A stretch of DNA of 64,000 nt from an uncultured Roseibium sp. (GTDB taxonomy: Bacteria > Pseudomonadota > Alphaproteobacteria > Rhizobiales > Stappiaceae), in the NCBI RefSeq assembly GCF_947494555.1, contig NZ_CANLVF010000004.1, forward strand, positions 310,001 through 374,000, written 5' to 3'. The position numbers and the translations under genes were made by a program. Under the pieces are notes generated by a model, which was given only the letters and a program-made list of their open reading frames with translations, was not told the DNA's origin and made no database searches. Every line of letters starts with the position of its first letter. The stretch's first letter is position 1. Below are positions 8,485-16,802 of this stretch, in pieces.

Positions 8485-8944
8485 ATCCCGGCCAAGCGTA
8501 GCACGAGCCGGGATCGGTGAGGCACAGACCCGTCGGTTTCTTGAGTGGCCTCCCGGCAGACCGGGGCTCTCCGGCCCCGGATCTCCGCTGCGCTGCGTCC
8601 GGGGTGACGGAAGCAGAGTTAAGTTTCGAGGCCTGGAAGACGCGGTTAGTCTCAATTTCCTTGTCATCCCTGGGCAGGCAGGGATCCAGTAATCTCTTGT
8701 CTGGTCGCTATTATTATTTGCGAGCCACACATATTACTGGTTCCCGGTCTTGCCGTTTGCTCGGCAAACCGGGATGACAAGCTTTGGATGAACGATCGCA
8801 CTCCGCTACGGCTCAACTGAGGAGAATATAACCTCATCCTGAGGTGCGACGCGCAGCAGAGCCTCGAAGGATGGGCTACACGGTAGAGTGCTCGCCGCCG
8901 ATCCTTCGAGACGGGCCTCCGGCCCTCCTCAGGATGAGGCCGTG
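8485..8944. repeat. composite palindromic intergenic repeat, copy 2 of the direct duplication
   Basis: Second copy of the 7942-8403 unit in the same orientation, with scattered substitutions and a one-base deletion. It has the same internal hairpins, including CCTCATCCTGAGG (8832-8844) and CCTCAGGATGAGG (8927-8939). It ends 23 bases before the acuI stop, so its hairpins could also act as the 3' end of the dmd operon transcript. The ~80 bases between copies are unique. Confidence 0.85.
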
Positions 8945-8967
8945 CCTGAACGACCTGCGGTTCAACC

Positions 8968-9960
8968 TCAGGCGTTCACATCAACGACGACGCGGCCCTT
9001 TACCTGGCCCTTGAGAATGTCGGCGCCGAGGCCGGGTAAGTCTTGCAATGTTGCCGGCTGGATCATGGCTTCGAGCTTGTCCATCGGCAGGTCCTTTGCG
9101 AGACGCTCCCAGGCGGGAAGGCGGGCTTCGTAAGGCCGCATGACGCTGTCGATGCCGAGCAGGTTGACGCCCCGGAGCAGGAACGGAATGACCGTTGCCG
9201 GAAGCGCTGCGCCACCTGCGAGGCCGACGGCTGCGACGGAGCTGCCGTATTTCATCTGGCCGAGCACGCGCGCCAGCATCGCGCCGCCGACCGCGTCGAT
9301 GCAGCCGGCCCATGTTTCCGCTTCCAGCGGGCGCTTGACGGTCTCGTTGACATCGTCACGGGGCACGACCCGGCTGGCGCCAAGCGATTTCAGGTAGTCC
9401 CATGTGCTTTCGCGTCCGGTAACGGCGGCAACCTCATAGCCGAGATTGGCGAGAATGGCCGTTGCGACCGAGCCGACACCGCCGGCAGCGCCTGTCACCA
9501 GAACTGGGCCATCTTCCGGCTTCAGGCCGTGGTTTTCCAGAGCCATGACGGCGAGCATTGCGGTGAACCCTGCGGTTCCAATTGCCATGGCATTGCGGGT
9601 GGATAGGCCCTCCGGCAGGGGCACAAGCCACTCGCCTTTGACGCAAGCTTTCTGGGCGTAGCCGCCCCACCACGCCTCACCGACGCGCCAGCCGGTCAGA
9701 ACCACCTTGTCGCCCGGCTTGTACCAGTCATCGGAAGACTCCAGGACCGTGCCGGCAAAATCGATGCCCGGAACATGAGGATAGTTTCTGACCAAGCCGC
9801 CGCCCGGCCCGACACAAAGCCCGTCCTTGTAGTTCAGCGTCGAATACTCGACGGCAACGGTAACGTCACCTTCTGGCAGCCGGCTGTCGTCGAGATCCTG
9901 AACTGACGCCGACGTTTTGCCTTCGTCATCCTTTTCCACGAGGAGTGCTTTGAAAGTCAT
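8968..9960 (-). CDS. acuI: acryloyl-CoA reductase (NADPH), YhdH/AcuI-type MDR enzyme
   Basis: 330 residues, the AcuI/YhdH length. Medium-chain dehydrogenase/reductase without zinc ligands: N-terminal GroES-like half with YSTLNYKDGL (40-49) and VPGIDFAGTV, then a Rossmann half with GAAGGVG (157-163). AcuI reduces acryloyl-CoA to propionyl-CoA with NADPH and detoxifies acrylate made from DMSP. The context supports this: it is last in an operon behind dmdA and a dmdB-type ligase, 15 bases after the ligase stop, and roseobacters also place acuI directly with dmdA. The Shine-Dalgarno sequence is weak (CAGGG), so translational coupling is possible. Confidence 0.88.
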   Translation of the reverse strand: MTFKALLVEKDDEGKTSASVQDLDDSRLPEGDVTVAVEYSTLNYKDGLCVGPGGGLVRNYPHVPGIDFAGTVLESSDDWYKPGDKVVLTGWRVGEAWWGGYAQKACVKGEWLVPLPEGLSTRNAMAIGTAGFTAMLAVMALENHGLKPEDGPVLVTGAAGGVGSVATAILANLGYEVAAVTGRESTWDYLKSLGASRVVPRDDVNETVKRPLEAETWAGCIDAVGGAMLARVLGQMKYGSSVAAVGLAGGAALPATVIPFLLRGVNLLGIDSVMRPYEARLPAWERLAKDLPMDKLEAMIQPATLQDLPGLGADILKGQVKGRVVVDVNA

Positions 9961-9975
9961 AATCTAACTGCCCTG

Positions 9976-11610
9976 TTAGCTGGAGTTTTCGGTCATTGCC
10001 CTGGCATCCTGGCGCAGGACAAATTTCTGGATCTTTCCGGTTGCCGTTTTGGGCAACTCGGTAAAGATAATTTTCTTCGGCCGCTTGAACCCGGCCATGT
10101 GCTGGCGGCAGAAATCGATCAGAGCTTCCTCGGTGACCGTGCTGCCTTCTTTCAGTTCAACGAACGCACAAGGGACTTCTCCCCATGTCTCATCCGGCAG
10201 CGCGACGACAGCCGCCAGAACCACATCCGGATGGCGGTGCAGAACGCCTTCCACCTCGACGGAAGAGATGTTTTCGCCGCCTGAGATGATGACGTCCTTC
10301 AACCGGTCCCGGATCTGTACATATCCGTTCGGGTGACGGACAGCGGCATCTCCCGACTTGAAGGAGCCACCCGACATGGCTTCATCGGTTGCTTCCGCGT
10401 TCTTATAATAGCCTTTCATGACGGTGTTGCCGCGAATGACAATCTCGCCCTGGGTTTCGCCATCCCACGGAACGGAAGCGCCGGTCTCCCGGTCCACAAC
10501 GTCCACCGTTTCGGTCATCGGGAAGCCGACGCCCTGCCAGGACTGCAGTTCGGCCTGTTCGTCCGCCGAAAGATCTTCCCATTCCTCGCGCCACAGGCAC
10601 TGGACCACATGGCCGTAGGTTTCGGTCAGGCCATAGACCTGCATGACTTCAAACCCGAGAGACTTTGTTGCAGCCAGCACAGCCGCCGGAGGAGGCGCAC
10701 CAGCCGTCATAATCTTCACAGGCCCGGAGAGCGGTTTTCTGTCCTCTTCTGGCGTGTTCACCAGCATCGACAACACTATCGGTGCACCGCCGAGATGCGT
10801 GATGCCAAGCTTGCCGATCAGGTCGAAGACGGCCTTGCCCGTGACCTGGCGAATGCAGACAATGGTTCCGGCCATGAGCGTCAAGGTCCAGGCATGACAC
10901 CAGCCGTTGCAGTGAAACATCGGCACCGTATAGAGATAGACCGGATGCCGCGGAAGCTCCCAGGCAACCGGTGTTCCCATTGCCATGAGATAGGCGCCGC
11001 GATGGTGATAGACGACCCCCTTCGGGCGCCCCGACGTCCCCGACGTATAATTGAGTGCCAAAGCCTGCCACTCATCTTCCGGACCCTGCCAGTCAAAGGC
11101 GTGATCGCCGGTGTCGATCAGATCCGAATAGGTTGCGTCTCCGATCCTCTCACCGCCCGGTCCATCCGGGTCGACGATATCGACGACGGGAAGCGACTGG
11201 CCGTTGATTTCGAAGGCCTTGCTGACAACACCGGAAAACGCCGTGTCGGCAATGACAAGACGTGCGTCGCTGTGCTCGAAAATATAGGCGACCGTCTCCG
11301 GCTCGAGACGGATATTGATGGTGTTGAGTATCGCTCCGGTCAGCGGAACCGCATAGTGAAGCTCAAACAGCTCCGGGGTGTTGGCGGCCAGGACCGACAC
11401 CGTGTCGCCCCGTCCGATACCTCTCTTTTGAAGGCTTGAAGCAAGGCGGCGCACCCGTGTGTGCACTTCGCCCCAGGTCCGTTCCAGGTCGTTGTAAACA
11501 ACAGCGGTGCGATCCGGGAAGATAGTCGCCGTGCGTTCCAGGAACGAGAGTGGTGATAGCGGAACATGGTTGGCATCTTGTTTGGAAAATGCCTCGTAGT
11601 GCTCCCGCAT
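9976..11610 (-). CDS. dmdB: acyl-CoA synthetase, DmdB-type methylmercaptopropionate-CoA ligase
   Basis: 544 residues of the ANL superfamily. The AMP-binding P-loop YTSGTSGRPKG is at 188-198, and the C-terminal lid carries LPKTATGKIQKF with the catalytic Lys. DmdB activates 3-methylmercaptopropionate, the product of DmdA, to its CoA ester with ATP in the DMSP demethylation route. It starts one base after the dmdA stop with GGGAGG in front, so the two are coupled. Sequence alone does not separate DmdB from other medium/short-chain acyl-CoA ligases of this family; the operon position decides the call. It might alternatively activate acrylate or methylbutyrate. No dmdC or dmdD is present here. 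Confidence 0.75.
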   Translation of the reverse strand: MREHYEAFSKQDANHVPLSPLSFLERTATIFPDRTAVVYNDLERTWGEVHTRVRRLASSLQKRGIGRGDTVSVLAANTPELFELHYAVPLTGAILNTINIRLEPETVAYIFEHSDARLVIADTAFSGVVSKAFEINGQSLPVVDIVDPDGPGGERIGDATYSDLIDTGDHAFDWQGPEDEWQALALNYTSGTSGRPKGVVYHHRGAYLMAMGTPVAWELPRHPVYLYTVPMFHCNGWCHAWTLTLMAGTIVCIRQVTGKAVFDLIGKLGITHLGGAPIVLSMLVNTPEEDRKPLSGPVKIMTAGAPPPAAVLAATKSLGFEVMQVYGLTETYGHVVQCLWREEWEDLSADEQAELQSWQGVGFPMTETVDVVDRETGASVPWDGETQGEIVIRGNTVMKGYYKNAEATDEAMSGGSFKSGDAAVRHPNGYVQIRDRLKDVIISGGENISSVEVEGVLHRHPDVVLAAVVALPDETWGEVPCAFVELKEGSTVTEEALIDFCRQHMAGFKRPKKIIFTELPKTATGKIQKFVLRQDARAMTENSS

Positions 11611-11611
11611 G

Positions 11612-12733
11612 TCAGCCTCCCTGACTGGTGAAGGATGTTTCCCAGACCGTCGCGCTCCGCATGCCGTGCGGCGTGTCGACCTGTACCCTCGTGCCGTCGT
11701 CCCAATGGGTCATCCGCACCATGCCGATGGCGACATTGGTCCGGTAATCCGGTGAGTAGGCTGCTGAGCTGACCGTGCCGACCTGTTTGCCACCTGCGAT
11801 GATAGGCCAGAGTTCGTCGCAGGGCGGAACCGGGTCGCCGTCGATCGCAATACTGCGTATCTGCCGGACCGGACCTTCAACGGCAACACGCAGCAAAGCG
11901 TCGCGGCCAATGCAGCCGATGGCTGCCTGGGTCTGGCAGAACTTGCCAAGACCGCATTCATGCGGCGTGTTGTTGCGGGTCATATCATTGCCGTAGGACA
12001 GCAATTGCCCTTCGATCCGTTCAATGATGTTCGGGCAGCCTGCGCGGACATCAAGATCCTGTCCGGCATCCATGAGGGCGTCCCAGATGGGCTCGCCCAG
12101 ATGAGACCCGTCGACATAGAGCTCAAACCCGTCCTGCTTCGAATAGCCTGATCTGGCGAGAACGAGCTTTTTTCCCTGAAAGTCGACATACTTGTAACGA
12201 AAGAAGCGGATCGACCTGATCTCTTCGCCAAATACCCGCGCGACCAGTTCCTCCGCCTTCGGCCCCTGGATCGCGAGCGGTGACACATCCGGCTCGTCGA
12301 CATCGACTTCCAGACGCAGTGCGTGTGCAAGGCCCTTGATCCAGAACAGCAGATCGCTGTCGGCAACCGACACCCAGAACTTGTCTTCCGCAAGCTTCGT
12401 GGTCACCGGGTCATTGAGCATGCCGCCGGTCTCATCGACCATGGGCGTGTAGTAGCACTGTTCTTCGGTCATCGTGGACAGGTCGCGCGGCGTCAGCATC
12501 TGGACCAGGCGTGCGGCATCGGGACCCCAGAGTTCGACCTGCCGCTCGCAAGCGACATCCCAGACCTGAACTTTGGTCTTCAGATGTCGGTAATCGTCTT
12601 CGACGGAGTTGAACACCGTCGGAAGCAGCATGTGATTATAGACTGTGTACGCCTTGACGCCTGCTGCCTGTACCCTGCGCGAAAACGGCGTGTATCGCGT
12701 ACGGCGGGAAACTGAAAGAGCCGGGACCTGCAT
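11612..12733 (-). CDS. dmdA: dimethylsulfoniopropionate demethylase
   Basis: 373 residues of the GcvT/aminomethyltransferase fold, close to the Ruegeria DmdA length. From memory it matches Ruegeria DmdA over long stretches: GVKAYTVYNHMLLPTVF, VQVWDVACERQV, the QCYY...GGMLNDPV segment, LAIQGPKAEEL, LLSYGNDMTRNNTP and HECGLGKFC. These separate DmdA from true glycine-cleavage T proteins. It moves a methyl group from DMSP to tetrahydrofolate in the cytoplasm, leaving methylmercaptopropionate. The start has a strong AGGGAGGATC site. It lies 12 bases after the DUF1326 stop and directly before dmdB, so it belongs to one operon. Other GcvT-like demethylases are the alternative; I rate it clearly below DmdA. 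Confidence 0.9.
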   Translation of the reverse strand: MQVPALSVSRRTRYTPFSRRVQAAGVKAYTVYNHMLLPTVFNSVEDDYRHLKTKVQVWDVACERQVELWGPDAARLVQMLTPRDLSTMTEEQCYYTPMVDETGGMLNDPVTTKLAEDKFWVSVADSDLLFWIKGLAHALRLEVDVDEPDVSPLAIQGPKAEELVARVFGEEIRSIRFFRYKYVDFQGKKLVLARSGYSKQDGFELYVDGSHLGEPIWDALMDAGQDLDVRAGCPNIIERIEGQLLSYGNDMTRNNTPHECGLGKFCQTQAAIGCIGRDALLRVAVEGPVRQIRSIAIDGDPVPPCDELWPIIAGGKQVGTVSSAAYSPDYRTNVAIGMVRMTHWDDGTRVQVDTPHGMRSATVWETSFTSQGG

Positions 12734-12745
12734 GCCGGATCCTCC

Positions 12746-13372
12746 CTATGCGGCCTGTTCGGCGGCTGGTCCGGACCAGTCGATCTGACAGATCTCGGCG
12801 CTGCGGCCATCAAAATCCCAAACCCGGCCATAGGCGCGCACGCGGCCCTGCGTGGCCGTTGCGACCGTGATGTCCGGCCCCATCCAGTATTCTGTGTTCG
12901 TTACGACGATATCCTCGTCCGGGTTTCCGCCTGGAACCGGCTCGACTTCCCCCTTGATGGCGCGGCCGACGATCAGCCGGCGCTTCTTGCCTTCGTTGGT
13001 ATAGGAGACAGGCGCGCGTTCCGCGCCGAGGAACTCGCTCACCAAAACGCGGAAGAGGCCCGTCGTGCCCTTTGCCTGGCCTGAAAAGATCTTCAGGAGA
13101 CCGTCATAGGCGGCATCGCTTGCGCGTTCGTCGATATAGGCGGCAGCCTTCCAGTTTCCCCGTGCCATGAGACCGGGGATTTCCAGCACCAGACCCGCGT
13201 TCAGTCCCGAAAGATCTTCGCCCTCGTAATGGCCTTCGTCGATGCGCACGCCGGCCCAAGCCTGACAGTAGCCTTCCGTTGGCGGATGCTTGCCGAGGGA
13301 AACCACACAGGGACAGAAGACGGTGCAGTTGCAATTCAGTATCAATTCGCCGCGAATGGACCATCCGGACAT
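12746..13372 (-). CDS. DUF1326 domain-containing protein
   Basis: 208 residues, one DUF1326 domain over almost the whole length. A Cys cluster, CNCTVFCPC (C14, C16, C20, C22), near the N-terminus could bind a metal; no signal peptide. It starts with GGGAGAAA upstream of the ATG, 15 bases after the DUF2182 stop. DUF1326 and DUF2182 genes are frequently neighbours in proteobacteria and their function is not established. What is unusual here is that the pair heads a DMSP demethylation operon, which suggests it helps supply a metal, transport or sense something for that pathway. That last point is inference from context only. Confidence 0.85.
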   Translation of the reverse strand: MSGWSIRGELILNCNCTVFCPCVVSLGKHPPTEGYCQAWAGVRIDEGHYEGEDLSGLNAGLVLEIPGLMARGNWKAAAYIDERASDAAYDGLLKIFSGQAKGTTGLFRVLVSEFLGAERAPVSYTNEGKKRRLIVGRAIKGEVEPVPGGNPDEDIVVTNTEYWMGPDITVATATQGRVRAYGRVWDFDGRSAEICQIDWSGPAAEQAA

Positions 13373-13387
13373 GAGATTTCTCCCTGA

Positions 13388-14170
13388 CTAAAGATTCACA
13401 AGTGAGAGGACGATCACAACCGCCCCGCCAATTCCAAGAAAGACCCCGAGCGGTGCGCTCAGCCGTGCACCGATCCGGGGAAGCTTTTCGAGCGTCATCA
13501 GCACCATGGCCAGGCCCATGAAGGCGAGGTTCATCGTGCCGGCGACGAATGCGAGCAGCATCAATGCCCAGCAACATCCGAGACAGACCGCACCAAGCCG
13601 GAGCCCCAGCTGAAGCGCGCCCCGCAGTCCCGGGTTCCAGTGATTGAAGAAAAACGTCATCGGGTTCTGACATGCCGAAAGACAGGCGTTCTTGAGGCTG
13701 CTGAACTGGTATAGGCCCGCCAGCGCAATCAAAGCGCCGTTGAGCAGCCCAGACGTCGAGCGGCCCGCCTGGTCGAGGAACCCCATTTGGGCGAGCTGAA
13801 CCTGCAGAAAGGCTGCCGGCACCGAGAAGCCAACCCACACGGCAAGATATCCGATGACGAGGACCGCAAGTGACTTTCCGCTCGCAGCGTCCGTATGCGT
13901 CAGATCCGCGTAGGTTCTGAACGCTGGAAATGCGGTTGGCGCCATCATCGCCAGAGACATCAGCGACCACATGAAGACCGCGGATAGAAAACCGGTATCG
14001 GCCACGGTCTGCGTACAGAGGGAAATGAGATAGGCCAGCCCGAAGGCTTCATCGGGCGCGGCAACAGGTACATGCGTTGCGAAGAGAACACCCCACGCAA
14101 TCAGGACGCTTGCAAAAAACGTCAGCCACAGCGCGCTGTGGCCGGGCAAAAGACGTGCGATTGCCTTCAC
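13388..14170 (-). CDS. DUF2182 multi-pass membrane protein
   Basis: 260 residues from a GTG with GGAGGAG upstream. About six to seven membrane helices. Family marks are YQFSSLKNACLSACQNP (about 157-173), with two Cys, and the LGCCWALM...GTMNLAFMG segment, plus MSLAMMAPTAFPAF. DUF2182 proteins are described as predicted metal-binding integral membrane proteins. First gene of the minus-strand operon DUF2182-DUF1326-dmdA-dmdB-acuI, divergent from a GntR regulator. The role is unknown: a membrane partner of the DUF1326 protein is likely, and uptake or metal handling are possibilities. Confidence 0.85.
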   Translation of the reverse strand: MKAIARLLPGHSALWLTFFASVLIAWGVLFATHVPVAAPDEAFGLAYLISLCTQTVADTGFLSAVFMWSLMSLAMMAPTAFPAFRTYADLTHTDAASGKSLAVLVIGYLAVWVGFSVPAAFLQVQLAQMGFLDQAGRSTSGLLNGALIALAGLYQFSSLKNACLSACQNPMTFFFNHWNPGLRGALQLGLRLGAVCLGCCWALMLLAFVAGTMNLAFMGLAMVLMTLEKLPRIGARLSAPLGVFLGIGGAVVIVLSLVNL

Positions 14171-14233
14171 CCGCTCCTCCCATTTTTATTTGCCGGTTAC
14201 GCTGCGCTTCCTTAAATTAAAAGTCAAACATTT

Positions 14234-14248
14234 AATTGTCCGACATTT
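14234..14248. promoter_or_regulatory. putative GntR/FadR-type operator between the divergent genes
   Basis: The imperfect palindrome AATTGTC-C-GACATTT has six of seven arm positions matching and contains TGTC/GACA half-sites of the kind bound by FadR-subfamily GntR proteins. It lies 64 bases before the operon start and 64 bases before the regulator start, in an AT-rich region that should contain both promoters. Function inferred from position. Confidence 0.5.
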
Positions 14249-14311
14249 GTTTTTTTACAATTGACCGCACCGAGGCCTCCCTCTAACGTGTCGGGGTTTC
14301 GGTCGAAGAGC

Positions 14312-15058
14312 ATGCGAGGATCCCCGTTGGCGATTGAATTCAATACAATTCAAAAAGAAGGACTTTCGGTCCAGATTGCCAACGCAATCCGAGATGCGAT
14401 TCTCGAAGGGCGGCTCGCTGGCGAAGAACGCCTGCCGAGCGAAGCCGATCTTGCGGAACGGTTCGGCGTTTCCCGGTCGACCGTCCGGGAAGCTCTGAAA
14501 CGCCTGGCAGCCCAAAACCTGATCAGAAGCGAGCGCGGATCATCCGGTGGTGCGTTTGTCAATCGGATCACCTGGCCTGAGGCACAGGACAATCTCGTGA
14601 CCATGACGCGGCTGTTGATCGGCATGAACGACATTCCGCTGGAAGATGCCATTGAGGCACGGTTCGCGCTGGAAACGTCAGCTTTGCCGCTCGCCGCCGA
14701 TAAATGCTCGGAAATCGATCTGGAAGGCCTTCGCGCGGAGATCGACCGGCAGCGTGACCCGCTGACCAGCGATGAGGCTTTTTGCGCATCCGACGTCGCC
14801 TTTCATTCGATCATCGCACAGGCGACCGGCAACCCGCTGTTGACCTTCCAGCTTTCGGCCGCCTTCGAGGCCATGCAGCCCCTCATGAACATGCTTGTCT
14901 ACCGGCTGAGAGACCGGGAGCGGATCGCCGAACACCATGAAGCACTCTGCGAAGCATTGAAAAGGCGGGATTGCGCTGGCGCGATGGCCAGCCTTGAATC
15001 TCTGTTTGCCTATACCAGGGAGCTGGCGGCGCAGCGACGTAAACCCAAGGCCGGTTAA
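14312..15058 (+). CDS. GntR-family regulator with FCD domain (dmd operon regulator candidate)
   Basis: About 248 residues. N-terminal winged helix of the FadR subfamily (LAGEERLPSEADLAERFGVS, then STVREALKRL), followed by a helical FCD ligand domain with the acidic and His residues typical of metal-assisted carboxylate binding (D in CASDVAFH, H in EHHEAL). The ATG at 14312 is chosen because upstream codons are only TTG without a site; a TTG at 14327 behind CGAGGA is a good alternative. It is divergent from the DUF2182-to-acuI operon. GntR-type regulators sit next to dmdA-acuI in roseobacters, so control of this operon by DMSP or acrylate derivatives is likely, though not shown by sequence. 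Confidence 0.88.
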   Translation: MRGSPLAIEFNTIQKEGLSVQIANAIRDAILEGRLAGEERLPSEADLAERFGVSRSTVREALKRLAAQNLIRSERGSSGGAFVNRITWPEAQDNLVTMTRLLIGMNDIPLEDAIEARFALETSALPLAADKCSEIDLEGLRAEIDRQRDPLTSDEAFCASDVAFHSIIAQATGNPLLTFQLSAAFEAMQPLMNMLVYRLRDRERIAEHHEALCEALKRRDCAGAMASLESLFAYTRELAAQRRKPKAG

Positions 15059-15322
15059 GTGCAAAGAGCATCAAGATGCAGTGCAAAGCCATGCTGGCAG
15101 CAGTTGCTTGATGGTGGGCAAATCTGTGTCTGAGCAGGTCCGAACATCTTGGCGCTTATTTTACGAAATGTAATTTGACGCCTTTAACCAATAATTTTCT
15201 CAATTTCTCTATTCTTACCATAGACCGACTGAGTAGCGGCGGGGGCTATTGTGAATACTGCTTAGTAACGATACTGCAGTAGTTTACCCCTGACAGAGTA
15301 TAAGCGGTGTGGGTGAGAGACA

Positions 15323-15835
15323 ATGTGGTTGCGTAAACGGTTCTCTGCTTTAGCGATGTCGGCATTTTTGCTGACAGGCTGTCAATCCGGCGATCTGGCG
15401 AACCTGTCCACCTATGGGGACAGTGCCGCGTCGAACCAGGATCTTTCCAAGGTCGCCTACTATCCCGACGATGAGCTTCTGACAAAAGCGAAAGTCCAAT
15501 TCCGCGAAAAGAACTACGGCAAGGCCTACGCGATCTATAAACGCGCCGTCGAAGTCTATCCAAAAGATCCGGTTGCCTGGATCGGCTACTCGGCATCCGC
15601 TGACATGATCGGGCGTTTCGACAATGCAGATGTCGGTTACAAGCGCCTCGCCCGCATGATACCGAACCGTCCCGAATACCTGAACAATGTCGGGTACTCG
15701 TATCTTCTGCGTGGCAACCTCGTAGCGGCGAGACGCTATTTCCTGAAAGCATACGACGTCGACCCGAGCAACCAGACGACGGCGAATAACCTGGAACTTC
15801 TGCGCAACAGCACATCCTTTGCCAATCGGGGCTGA
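15323..15835 (+). CDS. TPR lipoprotein, TadD-like pilus assembly factor
   Basis: 170 residues. Signal peptide with lipobox LTGC (Cys20) predicts a lipid-anchored periplasmic protein. Residues 50-160 contain three tetratricopeptide-type helix pairs (AKVQFREKNYGKAYAIYKRA, LNNVGYSYLLRGN, ARRYFLKAYDVDPSN). TadD proteins of this size help assemble the outer-membrane secretin of Tad/Flp pili. The CpaC secretin gene is 970 bases downstream on the same strand, which supports the reading. It is followed 7 bases later by a single-pass membrane protein. Confidence 0.8.
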   Translation: MWLRKRFSALAMSAFLLTGCQSGDLANLSTYGDSAASNQDLSKVAYYPDDELLTKAKVQFREKNYGKAYAIYKRAVEVYPKDPVAWIGYSASADMIGRFDNADVGYKRLARMIPNRPEYLNNVGYSYLLRGNLVAARRYFLKAYDVDPSNQTTANNLELLRNSTSFANRG

Positions 15836-15842
15836 GCAAAGG

Positions 15843-16478
15843 ATGAGCGCCAAGGTGAACACTGAAAATTCAGCTGATGACGGCGCAGGTGCCACCACGC
15901 TGGCGAAAAGCGCGCGGTCAGCGTCTGTCAACTCGTCGCTGACAGCCTTCTTGCAGCGCAATGTCCGTGTGCTGATGGCGCTGAACGCGATTTCCGTGGC
16001 AGTAACCGTGCTCCTGTTCGTCGGCCTGTTCTTCACGTGGTCCGCGACGGCTGAACTCAATCAGATCCGTCAGCATCTCAGCGGTCTGCAGGAATTCGAA
16101 AAGCGGATTTCCGGCAGTGTCAGCCTGATGAACACGGGAGTTCAGAACCGACTTTCGAAGATCGACCAGCGCCTGAGCCAGATCCAGTCCGGTGTCAGGT
16201 TGATGCGGATTGAAAGAGGCGACTCCGACATTCCGATCGACAAGCTGAAAACAAAGATCGACAGAGATATCGACTTTTTCCATTCCACGACTGCCGCGGC
16301 CATGTTTTCTCCAGCCTTGTCGGCTCAGGCCGTCAACCGCTTTGAAAGCGCTCGTACAATTCCGAGGGTTACATTCGCACGCCAGCCGGAAGAAGCGCAG
16401 GGGTCTGCTCTTTTCCGCCGCGTCGTCACTTCTGACGGCAAGGTCAGGTACGAAAAACGCCAGGGCTCTTCCAACTGA
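15843..16478 (+). CDS. single-pass membrane protein with coiled coil, Tad-associated
   Basis: 211 residues from ATG 15843; a GTG at 15855 is a possible alternative start. A cytoplasmic Ser/Ala-rich tail (1-40) is followed by one membrane helix (about 43-65). The periplasmic part begins with a heptad-like coiled coil (TAELNQIRQHLSGL to about 125) and ends in a disordered, basic tail. No family recognised. It lies between a TadD-like lipoprotein and the CpaC secretin, so a part in pilus assembly is the simplest idea, but only context supports it. Confidence 0.7.
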   Translation: MSAKVNTENSADDGAGATTLAKSARSASVNSSLTAFLQRNVRVLMALNAISVAVTVLLFVGLFFTWSATAELNQIRQHLSGLQEFEKRISGSVSLMNTGVQNRLSKIDQRLSQIQSGVRLMRIERGDSDIPIDKLKTKIDRDIDFFHSTTAAAMFSPALSAQAVNRFESARTIPRVTFARQPEEAQGSALFRRVVTSDGKVRYEKRQGSSN

Positions 16479-16802
16479 CCGGTCGGCCGCCCGGAATCCG
16501 CTCAAGCTCCCCCTCCGATCTCCCGTCAAACGCACTTTTATGGTGTGTGCCGGTTGAATATTGATACTTGTTGCAAAGATTCTGCAGGTAAGAAAACTGA
16601 TGGCCGATGTCTTAATATAGTTTCGGAGTGATAGTTTTCAGTTTTCAGATTTTTTTCACGAGCCGTTAATCGTCAGCATCTTAGTATTGAGGTCAGTAGG
16701 GCGGGGGCAATTTCAATATCTTTGTTATTTGTGCTGAGATGTGGAAATAAAAGTGACCTTGCGTGACCTTAAAATTTGCGAATGCCAAAGACGAGGCACG
16801 AC
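16479..16802 (+). other. intergenic region upstream of the secretin gene
   Basis: AT-rich stretch without a credible gene. It contains a direct repeat GTGACCTT-GC-GTGACCTT at 16753-16770 just ahead of the secretin start, which may be a regulator site or chance. It probably carries the promoter of the secretin gene. Confidence 0.4.

Noticed and set aside
8122..8730. Open minus-strand frame of about 200 codons, and similar ones at 7795-8188 and 8517-8777
   Set aside because: They translate the palindromic repeat units; the two copies give nearly the same peptides, and there is no start signal or family resemblance.
10333..11439. Plus-strand frame of 368 codons opposite dmdB
   Set aside because: Shadow of the ligase gene, which has clear ANL motifs on the other strand.
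11612..12733. Glycine-cleavage T protein (gcvT)
   Set aside because: No gcvH or gcvP nearby, and several long stretches match DmdA; partners dmdB and acuI fit DMSP demethylation.
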